A DNA stretch of 64,000 nt. Source: Bradyrhizobium elkanii WSM2783 (GTDB lineage: Bacteria; Pseudomonadota; Alphaproteobacteria; Rhizobiales; Xanthobacteraceae). A program made the position numbers and the translations under genes. The notes under the pieces were generated by a model. The model was not told where the DNA came from. It did not search any database and worked only from the letters and a program-made list of their open reading frames with translations. Where the stretch lies: the NCBI RefSeq assembly GCF_000472865.1, contig NZ_AXAP01000002.1:248001-312000 (forward strand), written 5' to 3'. The stretch's first letter is position 1, and each line of letters starts with the position of its first letter. Positions 1 through 9,399 of the stretch are shown piece after piece.

Positions 1-3000
1 GTCTGCTGCAATCGCAACCGGCTGCGGGCGGTCGCGGCGGTCTGGTGGATATCGCCGGGAGCAGGATCGCGATCGTCGGCAGCGGTCAGGATCGCAGCGA
101 TCTGACCGGCTATCTGGTGGTCGACGCGAACTCGCTCAGCAAATTCGGCGCCGGCAGCCTGTTGATCGGTGGCGTTCGCAGTGGTGACGCGAGAGGCCTG
201 CGTATCGATGTGACAGCGAGCGACGTTGTCATTCGCAACGATGCGACGAGCGCGTTGACGGGATCGGAAATCCTCTTTGCGGCGAGCGGTACGATTCGCG
301 TCGGCGACGGCAGCGTCATCCTCGCAAGCGGAACAGCCCCGGGCAGCAGCGTTGATCTCGTGATGGCGCCGCAGGTCAAGGCGGTCTACGGCGACATCGG
401 CGGCGTGAGCGATGGCAATCCCGACAACGATGTGCTGTTGAGCCCGTCGAGGGATTACGGTGCGCTGCTTCGTGTCTCCACCGGCAATGCCGTCAAGGTG
501 CTGCGCGAGAATGTCGATATCACGACCGGCGGGATCGTGACGATCGGCGCCAATGCGACACTTGCGGGTGGCAATGCGCTGCTGATCGATGCGACGCAGA
601 ACACGGTGGTCGCCGGCAATGCGAAGCTTTCGGGCGTGGCGCTGTCACTGTCGAGCGGCCGGATCGGCGTCGGCGGCGGCACCTCCGGCCTCATTCTCGA
701 CGCGGTGTCACTGGCGCAACTGGCCAATACGCAGGCTCTCACCTTGCGCAGCTACAGCACGATTGACGTCTACACCTCGGTCAATCTTGGCGGTGCCGGT
801 CTGAATGCGGTGACGCTGGATTCTGCCGGGCTGGTTGGTTACGGCAATGATGCCATCGCGATCAGCGGTCGCAGCATCGCGCTCGACAACAGCGGCGGCA
901 GCTTCAGCAGCCCCGTCGGGGCCGGTCATCTCCAGCTGACACTGAGCGCCGACGAAATCGTTCTTGGCGGCGGCAACAAGGTATTGCGGGGCTTCGATGC
1001 GGTCACGCTGAATGCGGGCCGCCAGATCGTCGGGCAGGGCAACGGCAGCATCGAAGCCGATATGGCGACCGTGACGTTAGCCGGTCCGGTGGTGACCGGG
1101 CGCGGCGGCGCATCGCAATCGATCGTCACCCAGGGCGCGCTTCGGGTGATCGGCGGCGGCGATAGCGCCATCGATCGTCCCGAACTCAGCCTCGGCACCC
1201 GCTTTTCGCTGACAGGATCGAGCGTCGATCTCAGTGGGCGCATCGTGGCGCTTGGAGGTGCCGTCAATCTGACTGCGACCGGTGGCAATGTCGTGATCGG
1301 CCAAGGCGGCCTGGTCGATGTCGGTGGCTCCAGGAAGGAGTTCTTTGACGTCGCGCAGTTCGCCGATGCAGGCAGCATCGCATTGACGGCGGTCGGCTCG
1401 GTGCTATTGACTTCGGGCGGAACGCTCAATCTTGCCGCGCATGCCGATGGCGGCGCGGCAGGAAAGCTCTCGATGGCCGCATCGAATGGCGGCACCGTGG
1501 TGCTCGACGGGCGCATCCAGGCCCAGGCGAAAGTCGGCGAGAAGGGCGGTTCGTTTGCGCTGGACATCGCGACGCTGCCGGACTTTGCCACCATGAGCCA
1601 GACGCTGAACGTGTCGGGCTTCTCCGCGTCGCGGCAGTTCCGGATACGCTCGGGCAATGTGGTGATCGACGGCATCACCAACGTCGCGGACTTCGCGCTG
1701 GTCGCTGACCGGGGCTCAGTCACCCTGGCGGGCGTGATCGATGCTCGCTCGGAATATGGCGGCACGATCGCAGTCAGCGCCGGCAACGGGCTGACGATGC
1801 TGAGCTCCGCCCGGCTGCAGGCCGGCGCCAACGGCGAATTCGGTGGCGGGCGCGTGACGCTGGAAGCCAGCGGCGGCCAGTTGGATCTGCGCGGTGGAAG
1901 CATCGACGTTTCCGGCGCCGAGGGGGGCCGTGTACGCTTCCGCGCGCGGCAGTCGGCCGGTCACGACGAGATCGCGGTCGGCAATCTCCAGGCCAATATT
2001 GTCGGCGCACGTTCCGCCGTGCTCGAAGGCGTCAGCGTCTATGACAGCAGCTCGGTTGACGCGGTCCGCGCGGCGGCGATTGCCGATGCCAACAATTTCG
2101 CTGGCCGTGCCGCGGCGATTGCTGCACGCCTCAATGCCTCGGGCAGCCTTGCCGTGATGCCCGGCATCGAGATCCGAAGCTCGGGCGACCTCGTCGCCGA
2201 AACCGACTGGAATCTGTTCGCCGACTTCGGCGCCAACGCCCGCGCCGGCGGACTGACGCTGCGTGCGGCCGGCAATCTCACCATCCTTGGCCATCTCAGC
2301 GACGGCTTCTCGGCGGCGGACCGGAGCGGTGTACTGCAGGATACCGCGTCGTGGGATCTGCGGCTCGTCTCTGGTGCCGATCTGACATCGGCGAGCGCGC
2401 TTGCGGTCGCTCCGCTGGCCGCTCTGCCATCAGGCAGCGGTTCGCTCATTGTCGGCGATGCCGCCGCCGGCAAGGTCGTCCGCACCGGCACCGGTGATAT
2501 CGATGTCGTGGCCGGCCGCGATCTGGTTCTGGCGCACAACGAATCCGTCGTCTACACGGCGGGACGAGCTGACTCGACCTCGTTTGCCGACTTCATCGCG
2601 CCGGTGAGCGCGACCTATGGCATCAACGGCGGTAATCTCAGAATTTCGGCGCAGGGCGGCGTGCAGTCGGTGCTGCCGTCCAATCCGGACGACAACCAGC
2701 TGTTCGTGGAGTGGCTGAAGAAGGTCGGCACGACCGACAGAAGCTATGTCTATCTGCCGGGCCAGCAGAGCTCATGGTGGGTCGATTACGGCAATTTCCA
2801 GCAAGGCGTCGGTGCGCTCGGCGGCGGCAACGTGTCGGTCAATGCCGGCGGTGATCTGCTCAACCTGCTGGTGGCGCTGCCCACCAACGGCCGCGTCCGC
2901 GGTGGACTGTCGAGCGGCGAACGCAAGCTTCTCGAAGTCCGCAACGGCGGCCTGATGGAGGTCGAAGCCGGCGGCGCGATCCGCGCAGGCTATTATTATG

Positions 3001-5444
3001 TGGGACGTGGCGCCGGCAGCATCAGCGCGGGCGAATTCACCGTCGGACGCACGGTGTTTGCACAGCAGTCGGCGACGCAGATCGATGTCTATGCCATTGC
3101 GCCCGTGATTGCGCTTGGCGACGCGACGATGAAGGTCAGAACCGCAGGTGACCTGCTTCTGCAGACGGTCATGGATCCCCTGTTGCTCAGCTCCGACTCC
3201 CTGATGCTCGGCGGTCAGGATTTCTACAACGCCCATATGAGCGGCTACACCGATCGGACGGCGCTCGACCTGCTGGCGGTAGGCGGCAACGTCACGTTGG
3301 CCAACCAGGGGAGATTTCTCTCCAAGGAGCTCGATCTGGCCAGCGGCGGCGTCTACACGGCCGATATCGACTATTCGATCATCGGACTGATGGCGACCAA
3401 TCTCTATCCCTCGATGACGCGCATCGCTGCTCTCAACGGATCGGTGACCAACCTCAATCGTCTCTACACGGCTCCCGGAAGCCATCCCGAACTCCGTATC
3501 CTCGCCGAAACTGATGTGATGCTCGGTGAAATAACCATGTCACGGGCGACCCTCGAGATGATGCCTTCGCCTTTCAGGCCTGTGGGCGGAGGCGCAGGTG
3601 CGGCTATCCAGCTCGTGAAGTATCCATTCGAGCTCGATTTCCAGTCACCTGCGAACAGTGGATTTCATGCTCTCCTGTTCAATACCATGACGTTCGAGAA
3701 TCCGATCAGTCACAGCGACAGTCCGCATCGCAGCTATATCGAAGGCGTTCGCAATCCGGATCATTTGGCTAACGAGGGCGACGAGGAGCCCAGCCGTATC
3801 TTTGCAAGAAGTGGCACAATATCGGGCTCGCCGATCGTTGCCGGCAACGTGATGCGCCTCGGAAAGGTCACCACCAACGAGCAGACTTGGTTCCGTGCCG
3901 GGGCCGATATTCGCAATATCAGCTACGACCTGCGTAACGTTCATCGTTCTGATGTTTCGCTGCTCGAGGCCGGAAACGATATCATCGGTTATAACATCGA
4001 TATCCAAGGCCCGGGCATGATTGCACTGGCAGCGGGGCGAGACGTCTATGGCACGAACTTCGTGATCAACAGTCGTGGTAACTACTACGCCTACGCCGAC
4101 AACCGCCCGGTCGAGACCTCGGAGATTCGGGGACTGCCGCGCGACGGCGCCGCGATCTCCGTGATGGCCGGCCTCAAAGGCAAGCAGCCCTCCTACGATG
4201 CGCTGGCGGCAGCTTATCTCGATCCTGCCGATGTCACGGCGATGCCGGATTACCTGAAGGCGACGATCGATGGCGTCATGCTGCCAATCTACCTGACCGA
4301 CGCCTTCGAAACGCGCGGCGGATCTTCGCACAAGGTCAGGTCCGGCCTGGTCTCGTTCATCCAGGAGATCACCGGCGAGACCTTGTCGCCGCTCGGCGCC
4401 TGGACGCGCTTCCAGTCATTGCCTGCGCTGACGCAGCAGCGCTTCCTGCGCCAGGTGTATATTCAGGAGTTGAAGGCTGCCGGCGACGATCAGAACACGC
4501 TCGATGCGGATGGTCGGCCGATCCACGGCGGCTACAAGCGTGGCTACACCGCGATCGAGACCCTGTTCCCCGGCAAGGACTGGAGCGGCGATATCAAGAT
4601 CGGCAACACCGCGTTCCTCACTATGGCTGGCGGCGGTATCGAGACGCTGACACCGGGCGGCGGACTACAGGTGGCGGCGCTCGGCACGGTGGTGCCGCCG
4701 GGCGCCGGCCTGGTCACGCTTGGTTATGGTGACATCAACATCTTTGCGCGCGACAGTGTGACGGTGAACCGCTCGCGCATCCTCACCTTCGCCGGCGGCG
4801 ACGAGGTGATCTGGTCGACGCTCGGCGATATCGACGCCGGCCGCGGCGCCAAGACCACGCGCGTGCCGTCGGCGCCGGAAATCGCCACCGATGCCGACGC
4901 CGTTACGAAGGTCATGGAAAAGGCTGACATTTCCGGCAGCGGCATCGGCACCATCATCGGCTTCACCGGTGTCGAGGCCGGCGACGTCTCGTTGATCGCT
5001 CCGGTCGGCACGGTGGATGCGGGCGACGCCGGAATCCGGGTCAGCGGCAATTTCACCGTGGCGGCGATGTATGTGCTCAACACCGACAACATCAAGGTCG
5101 GCGGTGAGACCAAGGGCGTGCCGAAGGTGCAGGCCCCGGCCGTCAATCTGACTGTCGAAACCAAGGACAAGGCAGCGGCCGACGCGGTCAAGGACGCGAC
5201 GCAGCAGCCCGCGAATGACCGGCCGTCGATCATCATCGTCGAGCTGCTCGGCTTTGGCGGCGAGAGCGATCAGGAAACGCCGCGACGCGATCAAAAGCCG
5301 CCTCAGGAGGAAGAACGTCGTAGGAACGATCGGCGCAGTTACAACTACGATCAGACAAGTCCGGTTCAAGTATTGGGGGCCGGTGCGCTGTCGGATGTGC
5401 AGACCGAGGCTCTGATCTACGAGAAGAAAAAGCAGGTGCGCTGA
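1..5444 (+). CDS. Giant filamentous haemagglutinin-family exoprotein, C-terminal part (5' end outside window)
   Basis: The frame is open from the left edge (first full codon at base 3), so about 1813 C-terminal residues are seen and the real start lies upstream. The sequence is made of degenerate beta-helix strands rich in Gly, Ala, Val, Asn and Asp, as in two-partner-secretion exoproteins. The stretch around 2.7-4.4 kb, with motifs such as GNFQQGVGALGGG and YPSMTRIAALNGS, resembles the DUF3739-type C-terminal half of large FHA proteins (family knowledge). The last 60 residues change character into a charged Arg/Glu/Pro-rich tail ending in EKKKQVR. The likely role is a secreted or surface-anchored adhesin. 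No TpsB transporter gene is seen. It is probably a paralogue of the gene starting at 53256, although the two visible parts overlap little in register. Confidence 0.85.
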   Translation, partial: LLQSQPAAGGRGGLVDIAGSRIAIVGSGQDRSDLTGYLVVDANSLSKFGAGSLLIGGVRSGDARGLRIDVTASDVVIRNDATSALTGSEILFAASGTIRVGDGSVILASGTAPGSSVDLVMAPQVKAVYGDIGGVSDGNPDNDVLLSPSRDYGALLRVSTGNAVKVLRENVDITTGGIVTIGANATLAGGNALLIDATQNTVVAGNAKLSGVALSLSSGRIGVGGGTSGLILDAVSLAQLANTQALTLRSYSTIDVYTSVNLGGAGLNAVTLDSAGLVGYGNDAIAISGRSIALDNSGGSFSSPVGAGHLQLTLSADEIVLGGGNKVLRGFDAVTLNAGRQIVGQGNGSIEADMATVTLAGPVVTGRGGASQSIVTQGALRVIGGGDSAIDRPELSLGTRFSLTGSSVDLSGRIVALGGAVNLTATGGNVVIGQGGLVDVGGSRKEFFDVAQFADAGSIALTAVGSVLLTSGGTLNLAAHADGGAAGKLSMAASNGGTVVLDGRIQAQAKVGEKGGSFALDIATLPDFATMSQTLNVSGFSASRQFRIRSGNVVIDGITNVADFALVADRGSVTLAGVIDARSEYGGTIAVSAGNGLTMLSSARLQAGANGEFGGGRVTLEASGGQLDLRGGSIDVSGAEGGRVRFRARQSAGHDEIAVGNLQANIVGARSAVLEGVSVYDSSSVDAVRAAAIADANNFAGRAAAIAARLNASGSLAVMPGIEIRSSGDLVAETDWNLFADFGANARAGGLTLRAAGNLTILGHLSDGFSAADRSGVLQDTASWDLRLVSGADLTSASALAVAPLAALPSGSGSLIVGDAAAGKVVRTGTGDIDVVAGRDLVLAHNESVVYTAGRADSTSFADFIAPVSATYGINGGNLRISAQGGVQSVLPSNPDDNQLFVEWLKKVGTTDRSYVYLPGQQSSWWVDYGNFQQGVGALGGGNVSVNAGGDLLNLLVALPTNGRVRGGLSSGERKLLEVRNGGLMEVEAGGAIRAGYYYVGRGAGSISAGEFTVGRTVFAQQSATQIDVYAIAPVIALGDATMKVRTAGDLLLQTVMDPLLLSSDSLMLGGQDFYNAHMSGYTDRTALDLLAVGGNVTLANQGRFLSKELDLASGGVYTADIDYSIIGLMATNLYPSMTRIAALNGSVTNLNRLYTAPGSHPELRILAETDVMLGEITMSRATLEMMPSPFRPVGGGAGAAIQLVKYPFELDFQSPANSGFHALLFNTMTFENPISHSDSPHRSYIEGVRNPDHLANEGDEEPSRIFARSGTISGSPIVAGNVMRLGKVTTNEQTWFRAGADIRNISYDLRNVHRSDVSLLEAGNDIIGYNIDIQGPGMIALAAGRDVYGTNFVINSRGNYYAYADNRPVETSEIRGLPRDGAAISVMAGLKGKQPSYDALAAAYLDPADVTAMPDYLKATIDGVMLPIYLTDAFETRGGSSHKVRSGLVSFIQEITGETLSPLGAWTRFQSLPALTQQRFLRQVYIQELKAAGDDQNTLDADGRPIHGGYKRGYTAIETLFPGKDWSGDIKIGNTAFLTMAGGGIETLTPGGGLQVAALGTVVPPGAGLVTLGYGDINIFARDSVTVNRSRILTFAGGDEVIWSTLGDIDAGRGAKTTRVPSAPEIATDADAVTKVMEKADISGSGIGTIIGFTGVEAGDVSLIAPVGTVDAGDAGIRVSGNFTVAAMYVLNTDNIKVGGETKGVPKVQAPAVNLTVETKDKAAADAVKDATQQPANDRPSIIIVELLGFGGESDQETPRRDQKPPQEEERRRNDRRSYNYDQTSPVQVLGAGALSDVQTEALIYEKKKQVR

Positions 5445-5488
5445 CCCCAAATGTGGCTGATATGACCGGCGACTCTCCCGGTATCGTC

Positions 5489-5518
5489 GACCGGCGGCTG
5501 GGGCTTCGGCCGCCGGTC
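5489..5518 (+). terminator. Hairpin downstream of the FHA gene
   Basis: A perfect 10-bp inverted repeat, GACCGGCGGC at 5489-5498 and GCCGCCGGTC at 5509-5518, has a 10-base loop. It lies 45 bases after the FHA stop codon and before the convergent regulator gene, so it may serve both strands. No T-run follows, so intrinsic termination is an inference from position and stem strength. Confidence 0.5.
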
Positions 5519-5571
5519 TGATCAACACGCCGCTGACTGAGCGCAGCAATCAATCTCTTGAGAGACTGAAC

Positions 5572-6597
5572 TCAGGCAGGGTCATAGACCCGGCGACCTT
5601 CCGCGCTTGGTTCGAGATCCGGGACGCTACCGACAGATCTCTTGCGATCCTCGGACGGATTGCTCCCAAACGTGGATTTGTAGGCCTTGCTGAGATGGGA
5701 TCCGTCGACAAATCCGGTTTCCGCAGCGATGGCCGCAAGCGTCATCTCGGTCTTCATCATCCAGCGTGCATGCTTCAACCGCAAGCGCAGATAGGCGTTC
5801 TGGGGAGACTGACCCGTCTCGTCCTTGAACAGCCGCTCGAGTTGACGCGTGCTGAGGCGGACCTTAGCGGCCAGCCGGGCAATGGAAAGGGGGGACGACA
5901 GGTTCTGCTCCATGATCAACAAGGCGCGCGAGATCCGACTATCGTTGCCCACGAACTCCGTAGGCGGAGCCGATTGAGCCGATGAGCCCGGTCGCATCCG
6001 GTCGATCTGCATGATGTGAAGCGCTTTCTGCGCGTTGGACAGGCCAAGGCGCAACTCGACGATATGCGCCGCAAGATAGGCTGCGCCGATCCCGCCCGAG
6101 CACGTGATGCGCCGCCCGTCGACAACGAACAATTGGTCCGCAATCGGCAACGTGTCGCCGAACTCCTCCAGGAAGTCGCGATAGTGGTACCAACTGATGC
6201 AGCACTTCTTCTGGCGCAGGAGGCCCAGGCGCCAAAGAATGAAGCTGCCGGTGCAGACACCGACGATCGCCGCGCTGGACTCGGCCGCCGTCAAAAGATA
6301 TTTGCCGGTGCGCTCGTCGATCTGCGGACCGTCGTGAAGCAGGCCTCCGACCACAACGATGTAGTCGAGCTCGGACGGGTCGATGAATTTGGAGGTGGGC
6401 GTGACCAGCACGCCGCTGCTGGACCTGATTGGATCGCCGCCCGCGGACATGATGTGCCATTGGCATCGGATTGGACGGCTGTTGTCCCCGTCGTCGGCCG
6501 CCAATCGCACGACATCCAGGAAGTTCGAGAACGCCGTCAGCGTGAAGTTGTTCGACAATATAAAGCCGACGCGAAGCGGTCGTATCGCTCTCTCCAT
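5572..6597 (-). CDS. GlxA-family regulator: GATase1/DJ-1-like domain plus AraC DNA-binding domain
   Basis: This 341-residue transcription factor has an N-terminal class I glutamine-amidotransferase-like fold (about residues 8-190) with a nucleophile-elbow cysteine, GVCTGSF, at C115. A C-terminal AraC-type double helix-turn-helix follows (about 230-320, with LSTRQLERLFKDETG). The start at 6597 is chosen because GGAGG lies just upstream; an ATG at 6657 would add 20 residues. This architecture is shared with GbdR and SouR, the Pseudomonas regulators of glycine betaine and sarcosine catabolism (family knowledge). The sarcosine oxidase operon begins 6 kb away, so a sarcosine-responsive activator is a reasonable inference, not proven. 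It is the last gene of a minus-strand group with the deacylase and CocE-type hydrolase. Confidence 0.85.
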   Translation of the reverse strand: MERAIRPLRVGFILSNNFTLTAFSNFLDVVRLAADDGDNSRPIRCQWHIMSAGGDPIRSSSGVLVTPTSKFIDPSELDYIVVVGGLLHDGPQIDERTGKYLLTAAESSAAIVGVCTGSFILWRLGLLRQKKCCISWYHYRDFLEEFGDTLPIADQLFVVDGRRITCSGGIGAAYLAAHIVELRLGLSNAQKALHIMQIDRMRPGSSAQSAPPTEFVGNDSRISRALLIMEQNLSSPLSIARLAAKVRLSTRQLERLFKDETGQSPQNAYLRLRLKHARWMMKTEMTLAAIAAETGFVDGSHLSKAYKSTFGSNPSEDRKRSVGSVPDLEPSAEGRRVYDPA

Positions 6598-6789
6598 CCT
6601 TGCCTCCGAGCGTATCCGCGCGAGGGCCGGGGCTTCGGCCTTGTCGTGGAACCGCATCTCCCCAATCTCGCGATCGGGGCGCCATATTGCGGTTATTACG
6701 AAAGCAAAAACAAGACCATTCGGGAGGCCGCGAACCCGGGCTCTGCGCCAGCGACCTGCCCAAGCGGGGGGCCGCAGCAGCTCGATCGC

Positions 6790-7308
6790 TCAGGTCGGGC
6801 TGTCGTCGTCCAGATCGATGTAGGAAGGATCGCGGCCTGTAACGGCCAGGAACTTCTCGAGCGCCTCCCGTGACAGCGACGTCGTCCTCTGGTTGCTGAG
6901 GGGATGGCAATTGATCGTCGCCACGCCGGCCAATCGTTGGTCCAGCACAACCTTGACTTTTCGTTCCTTGTCGTTGACAACCGCCAGCACCGAGACGGCG
7001 CCGGGTTGGATGCCGAGCAACTCCAGCAGGGCAGCGGCCGATCCGAACGACAGGCCTCCTTTCGCGCCGATCTTTCGAGCCAACTGCTTGAGATTGATGA
7101 CTGCGTCCTCGTCGGTCACGAAAAGAAAGTAGTTCTTCTTGCCGTCGCGCAGGAACATGTTCTTGGTGTGCAAGCCGGGAATATCGCCGCGAAGGCTCTT
7201 CGACTCCTCGACGGTGTGTACCGGCGGGTGTCGGAAAGTGCGTGCCTCGATGCCGTTGCTCTCGAGATAGGCCAGAAGTTCGTCGCTTTGGTTCATGCTG
7301 CTGCTCAT
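6790..7308 (-). CDS. YbaK/ProX-type aminoacyl-tRNA deacylase (prolyl-tRNA-editing-like domain)
   Basis: This is a 172-residue stand-alone editing-domain protein of the ProX/PrdX (prolyl-tRNA synthetase-associated) family. Recognisable blocks are the N-terminal RTFRHPPVHTVEES, LHTKNMFLRDGKKN with the conserved lysine, and NCHPLSNQRTTSLS near the C-terminus. The family hydrolyses mischarged aminoacyl-tRNA such as Ala-tRNAPro (family knowledge). The start at 7308 is supported by AGAGGAAAG upstream. It follows the CocE-type hydrolase stop codon by 24 bases, so the two are probably co-transcribed. A tRNA-editing factor inside a catabolic group is unusual. It may protect against charging of a proline-like or N-methyl amino acid produced by the pathway, but that is speculation. 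Confidence 0.8.
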   Translation of the reverse strand: MSSSMNQSDELLAYLESNGIEARTFRHPPVHTVEESKSLRGDIPGLHTKNMFLRDGKKNYFLFVTDEDAVINLKQLARKIGAKGGLSFGSAAALLELLGIQPGAVSVLAVVNDKERKVKVVLDQRLAGVATINCHPLSNQRTTSLSREALEKFLAVTGRDPSYIDLDDDSPT

Positions 7309-7332
7309 AGACCGCTTTCCTCTAGCCGCTGC

Positions 7333-9159
7333 TCATGCTGGCCGCAATGGCAGCTTGATGTGTGAGGCATTGCCGCCACCACGAAGCACCTCGATCCGCA
7401 GTGGACCTGTCGCGGGGATGCGCTGGAAATGGTCCGCATCGGCGCCCGCGAGAGACAATCTGATCCTGCTCCCCGCCAGAAAGGTCCAGGCGACAGGGAG
7501 CAATGAGAAACGAAACAAATGAGGTTGGCCAGGCACCAGCTCTCGCGCCTGATCTCGCGTGCAAGCGTGGAATATGCCAGGCGTCTGATAGTTGCTTGGC
7601 ATGGGACTTTCCGCCCGATGGAGCGCGCGAAGGCACCCTTCGGTGACGTAGAGAGATTCTCCGTCAGGAAGTATCTCGGAGAGATAGGCGTGGATTGCAA
7701 AATCGGGTGCCGGAACTGATATCCAGAGATTGACCAGGCAATGGCCGCTCAGTTCGGTGTTGTGAGGCAATTCGGGGCCAGTGTAGTTCAGCATGGAGCG
7801 GTCACGGCCATCCCAGTCCGTATAATACTGCCGGCTGTCGATCGCCGCGATCCGCTCGTATCGCGTCTGTCTGCCTGTTCCCGCGCCAAAGTCGATCTCG
7901 TGAGAGTCGGTCGCCGCTTTGCCTGCCGCATCGGCGAGCTTTCCGTCGAGCGCCAGAAATAGCGTTTTCGATGCGTCGAACGGCGGCCAGGTATCAGCAC
8001 AGCGCCACCTCTCGTCATGTACAGAGAAATAGTGCACCGGCTTCTCCGAGCGGAGGCTGGTGTCATGTCCGGCGAGGTGCTCGTCGAAGAACCTCAAGAC
8101 CTCAGCGAGAATGTCGAATTCCGGGAGTTCGTCCGCACGCCACCGTGAGCAATTGATGCGTGCGCCATGATCCCACGGGCCGAGGAGAAGGTACTTGTTC
8201 TGGTTCGGCAAGGTGAGAAACCGGCTGATCGCTCCGTTCGCGTAGCCAGCGCCGTCCATCCAGCCGGAGACGGAATAGACCGCCACATCTCCCCTGATGC
8301 CCTTGCAATAGTTCGCCGGGCTGATGGCATCGGACGAGTGCCCGGCGAATTGGGAAAGGGGGGCGCTCCTGAATTCCATGGCGCGCATCAGCTCCGGCAT
8401 GCGGAAATTGCCGGAGTGTTCGTCGATTGCCGCTCTGCAGTCGGAGCCGTCCGGATCGTCATCGACGGGATGCGGTCCCCTGAAGGCGGGATTGGAGTAG
8501 TAGACGAACTCCTTGAGCAGATCGCGCTTATCCTGGTCGAGGCCGGCCATCAGGCGATCGTAGATATCGGCGAGATTGGTCAGAAGTATCCCGCCGGGGT
8601 AATAGTTATCCAGATAGGTGTCCCAGACAGAGAATAGTGGGGCGATCGCCTTGACGGCAGGATGCGATGTCGAAGCAAGGAAATCGCTGGCCGCCCCGAG
8701 ATAGGATATCCCGGTCGCGCCGATCGCGCCGTTCGCCCAGGGTTGTTGGACGATCCATTGGGCCACCTCGTAGGCGTCGTCTCGCTCGCGGGGAGACCTG
8801 AAAATGTCGCGCGTACCGAAGCTCGCTCCCGTGCCTCTGACGTCGGCGACGACAAGCGCGTATCCTCGCGGGACGAAGGTGTCGCGATATTTGGCAACGT
8901 TCGGCGACGGTTCGACATTCTTGGTCGCGGGATCGACTGCGAAACGCCGGTAGTACGGAGTTTGAATCAGGATGGTCGGCCAGGCTCCGCCCTGTTCCGG
9001 CCCGCCGGGAAGATACACATCGACGGCGAGCCGGCAGCCATCCCTCATTTTCAAGTAGATCGACTTCGGCAGAGTTACCTTGTGGGTCCCAGGCCTGCCG
9101 CGGATGTACCGGCTCGGCGGTAGCATCCAGGCATCTCCGCGCATGTCGCTATCGGCCAT
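7333..9159 (-). CDS. CocE/NonD-family serine hydrolase (X-Pro dipeptidyl-peptidase type)
   Basis: This 608-residue alpha/beta hydrolase carries the nucleophile elbow GATGISYLG (S152) and an oxyanion-type PYY at 68-70. It also has a GPWDHG segment that should hold the catalytic histidine and a C-terminal jelly-roll domain. The family hydrolyses esters or amides such as cocaine, glutaryl-7-ACA or X-Pro peptides (family knowledge); the substrate here is unknown. There is no signal peptide, so it is cytoplasmic. The start is uncertain: ATG at 9159 is preferred over a GTG at 9207, which lacks a ribosome-binding site. It diverges from the amidohydrolase at 9400 and leads the minus-strand group with the deacylase and GlxA-type regulator. 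Confidence 0.8.
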   Translation of the reverse strand: MADSDMRGDAWMLPPSRYIRGRPGTHKVTLPKSIYLKMRDGCRLAVDVYLPGGPEQGGAWPTILIQTPYYRRFAVDPATKNVEPSPNVAKYRDTFVPRGYALVVADVRGTGASFGTRDIFRSPRERDDAYEVAQWIVQQPWANGAIGATGISYLGAASDFLASTSHPAVKAIAPLFSVWDTYLDNYYPGGILLTNLADIYDRLMAGLDQDKRDLLKEFVYYSNPAFRGPHPVDDDPDGSDCRAAIDEHSGNFRMPELMRAMEFRSAPLSQFAGHSSDAISPANYCKGIRGDVAVYSVSGWMDGAGYANGAISRFLTLPNQNKYLLLGPWDHGARINCSRWRADELPEFDILAEVLRFFDEHLAGHDTSLRSEKPVHYFSVHDERWRCADTWPPFDASKTLFLALDGKLADAAGKAATDSHEIDFGAGTGRQTRYERIAAIDSRQYYTDWDGRDRSMLNYTGPELPHNTELSGHCLVNLWISVPAPDFAIHAYLSEILPDGESLYVTEGCLRALHRAESPMPSNYQTPGIFHACTRDQARELVPGQPHLFRFSLLPVAWTFLAGSRIRLSLAGADADHFQRIPATGPLRIEVLRGGGNASHIKLPLRPA

Positions 9160-9399
9160 CTGAAAATCCCGAAGTCCTGTCGTTTTGACGCCCGCGACAA
9201 GCTGCACGAGCAGGAGGGCCGATCATCACGGCTACACGTCCATAGGCAAGATGCGGGGCCGTACGTGTCGCGTCGTTACGCGAGCGATGTCGCAAGCTTC
9301 CAACCGCGAAGGGAAGCGAAAGTGCACATTGCTCCACGGTTCGAGTAACCGGGCCGCTCGGCTCATTGGCGAGCTGACCAGACACTCAGGGGAGATCAA

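Noticed and set aside
926..1903. Long minus-strand open frame opposite the left FHA gene
   Set aside because: Pro/Ser-rich composition typical of antisense to GC-rich repeat coding DNA; no motif or start signal.
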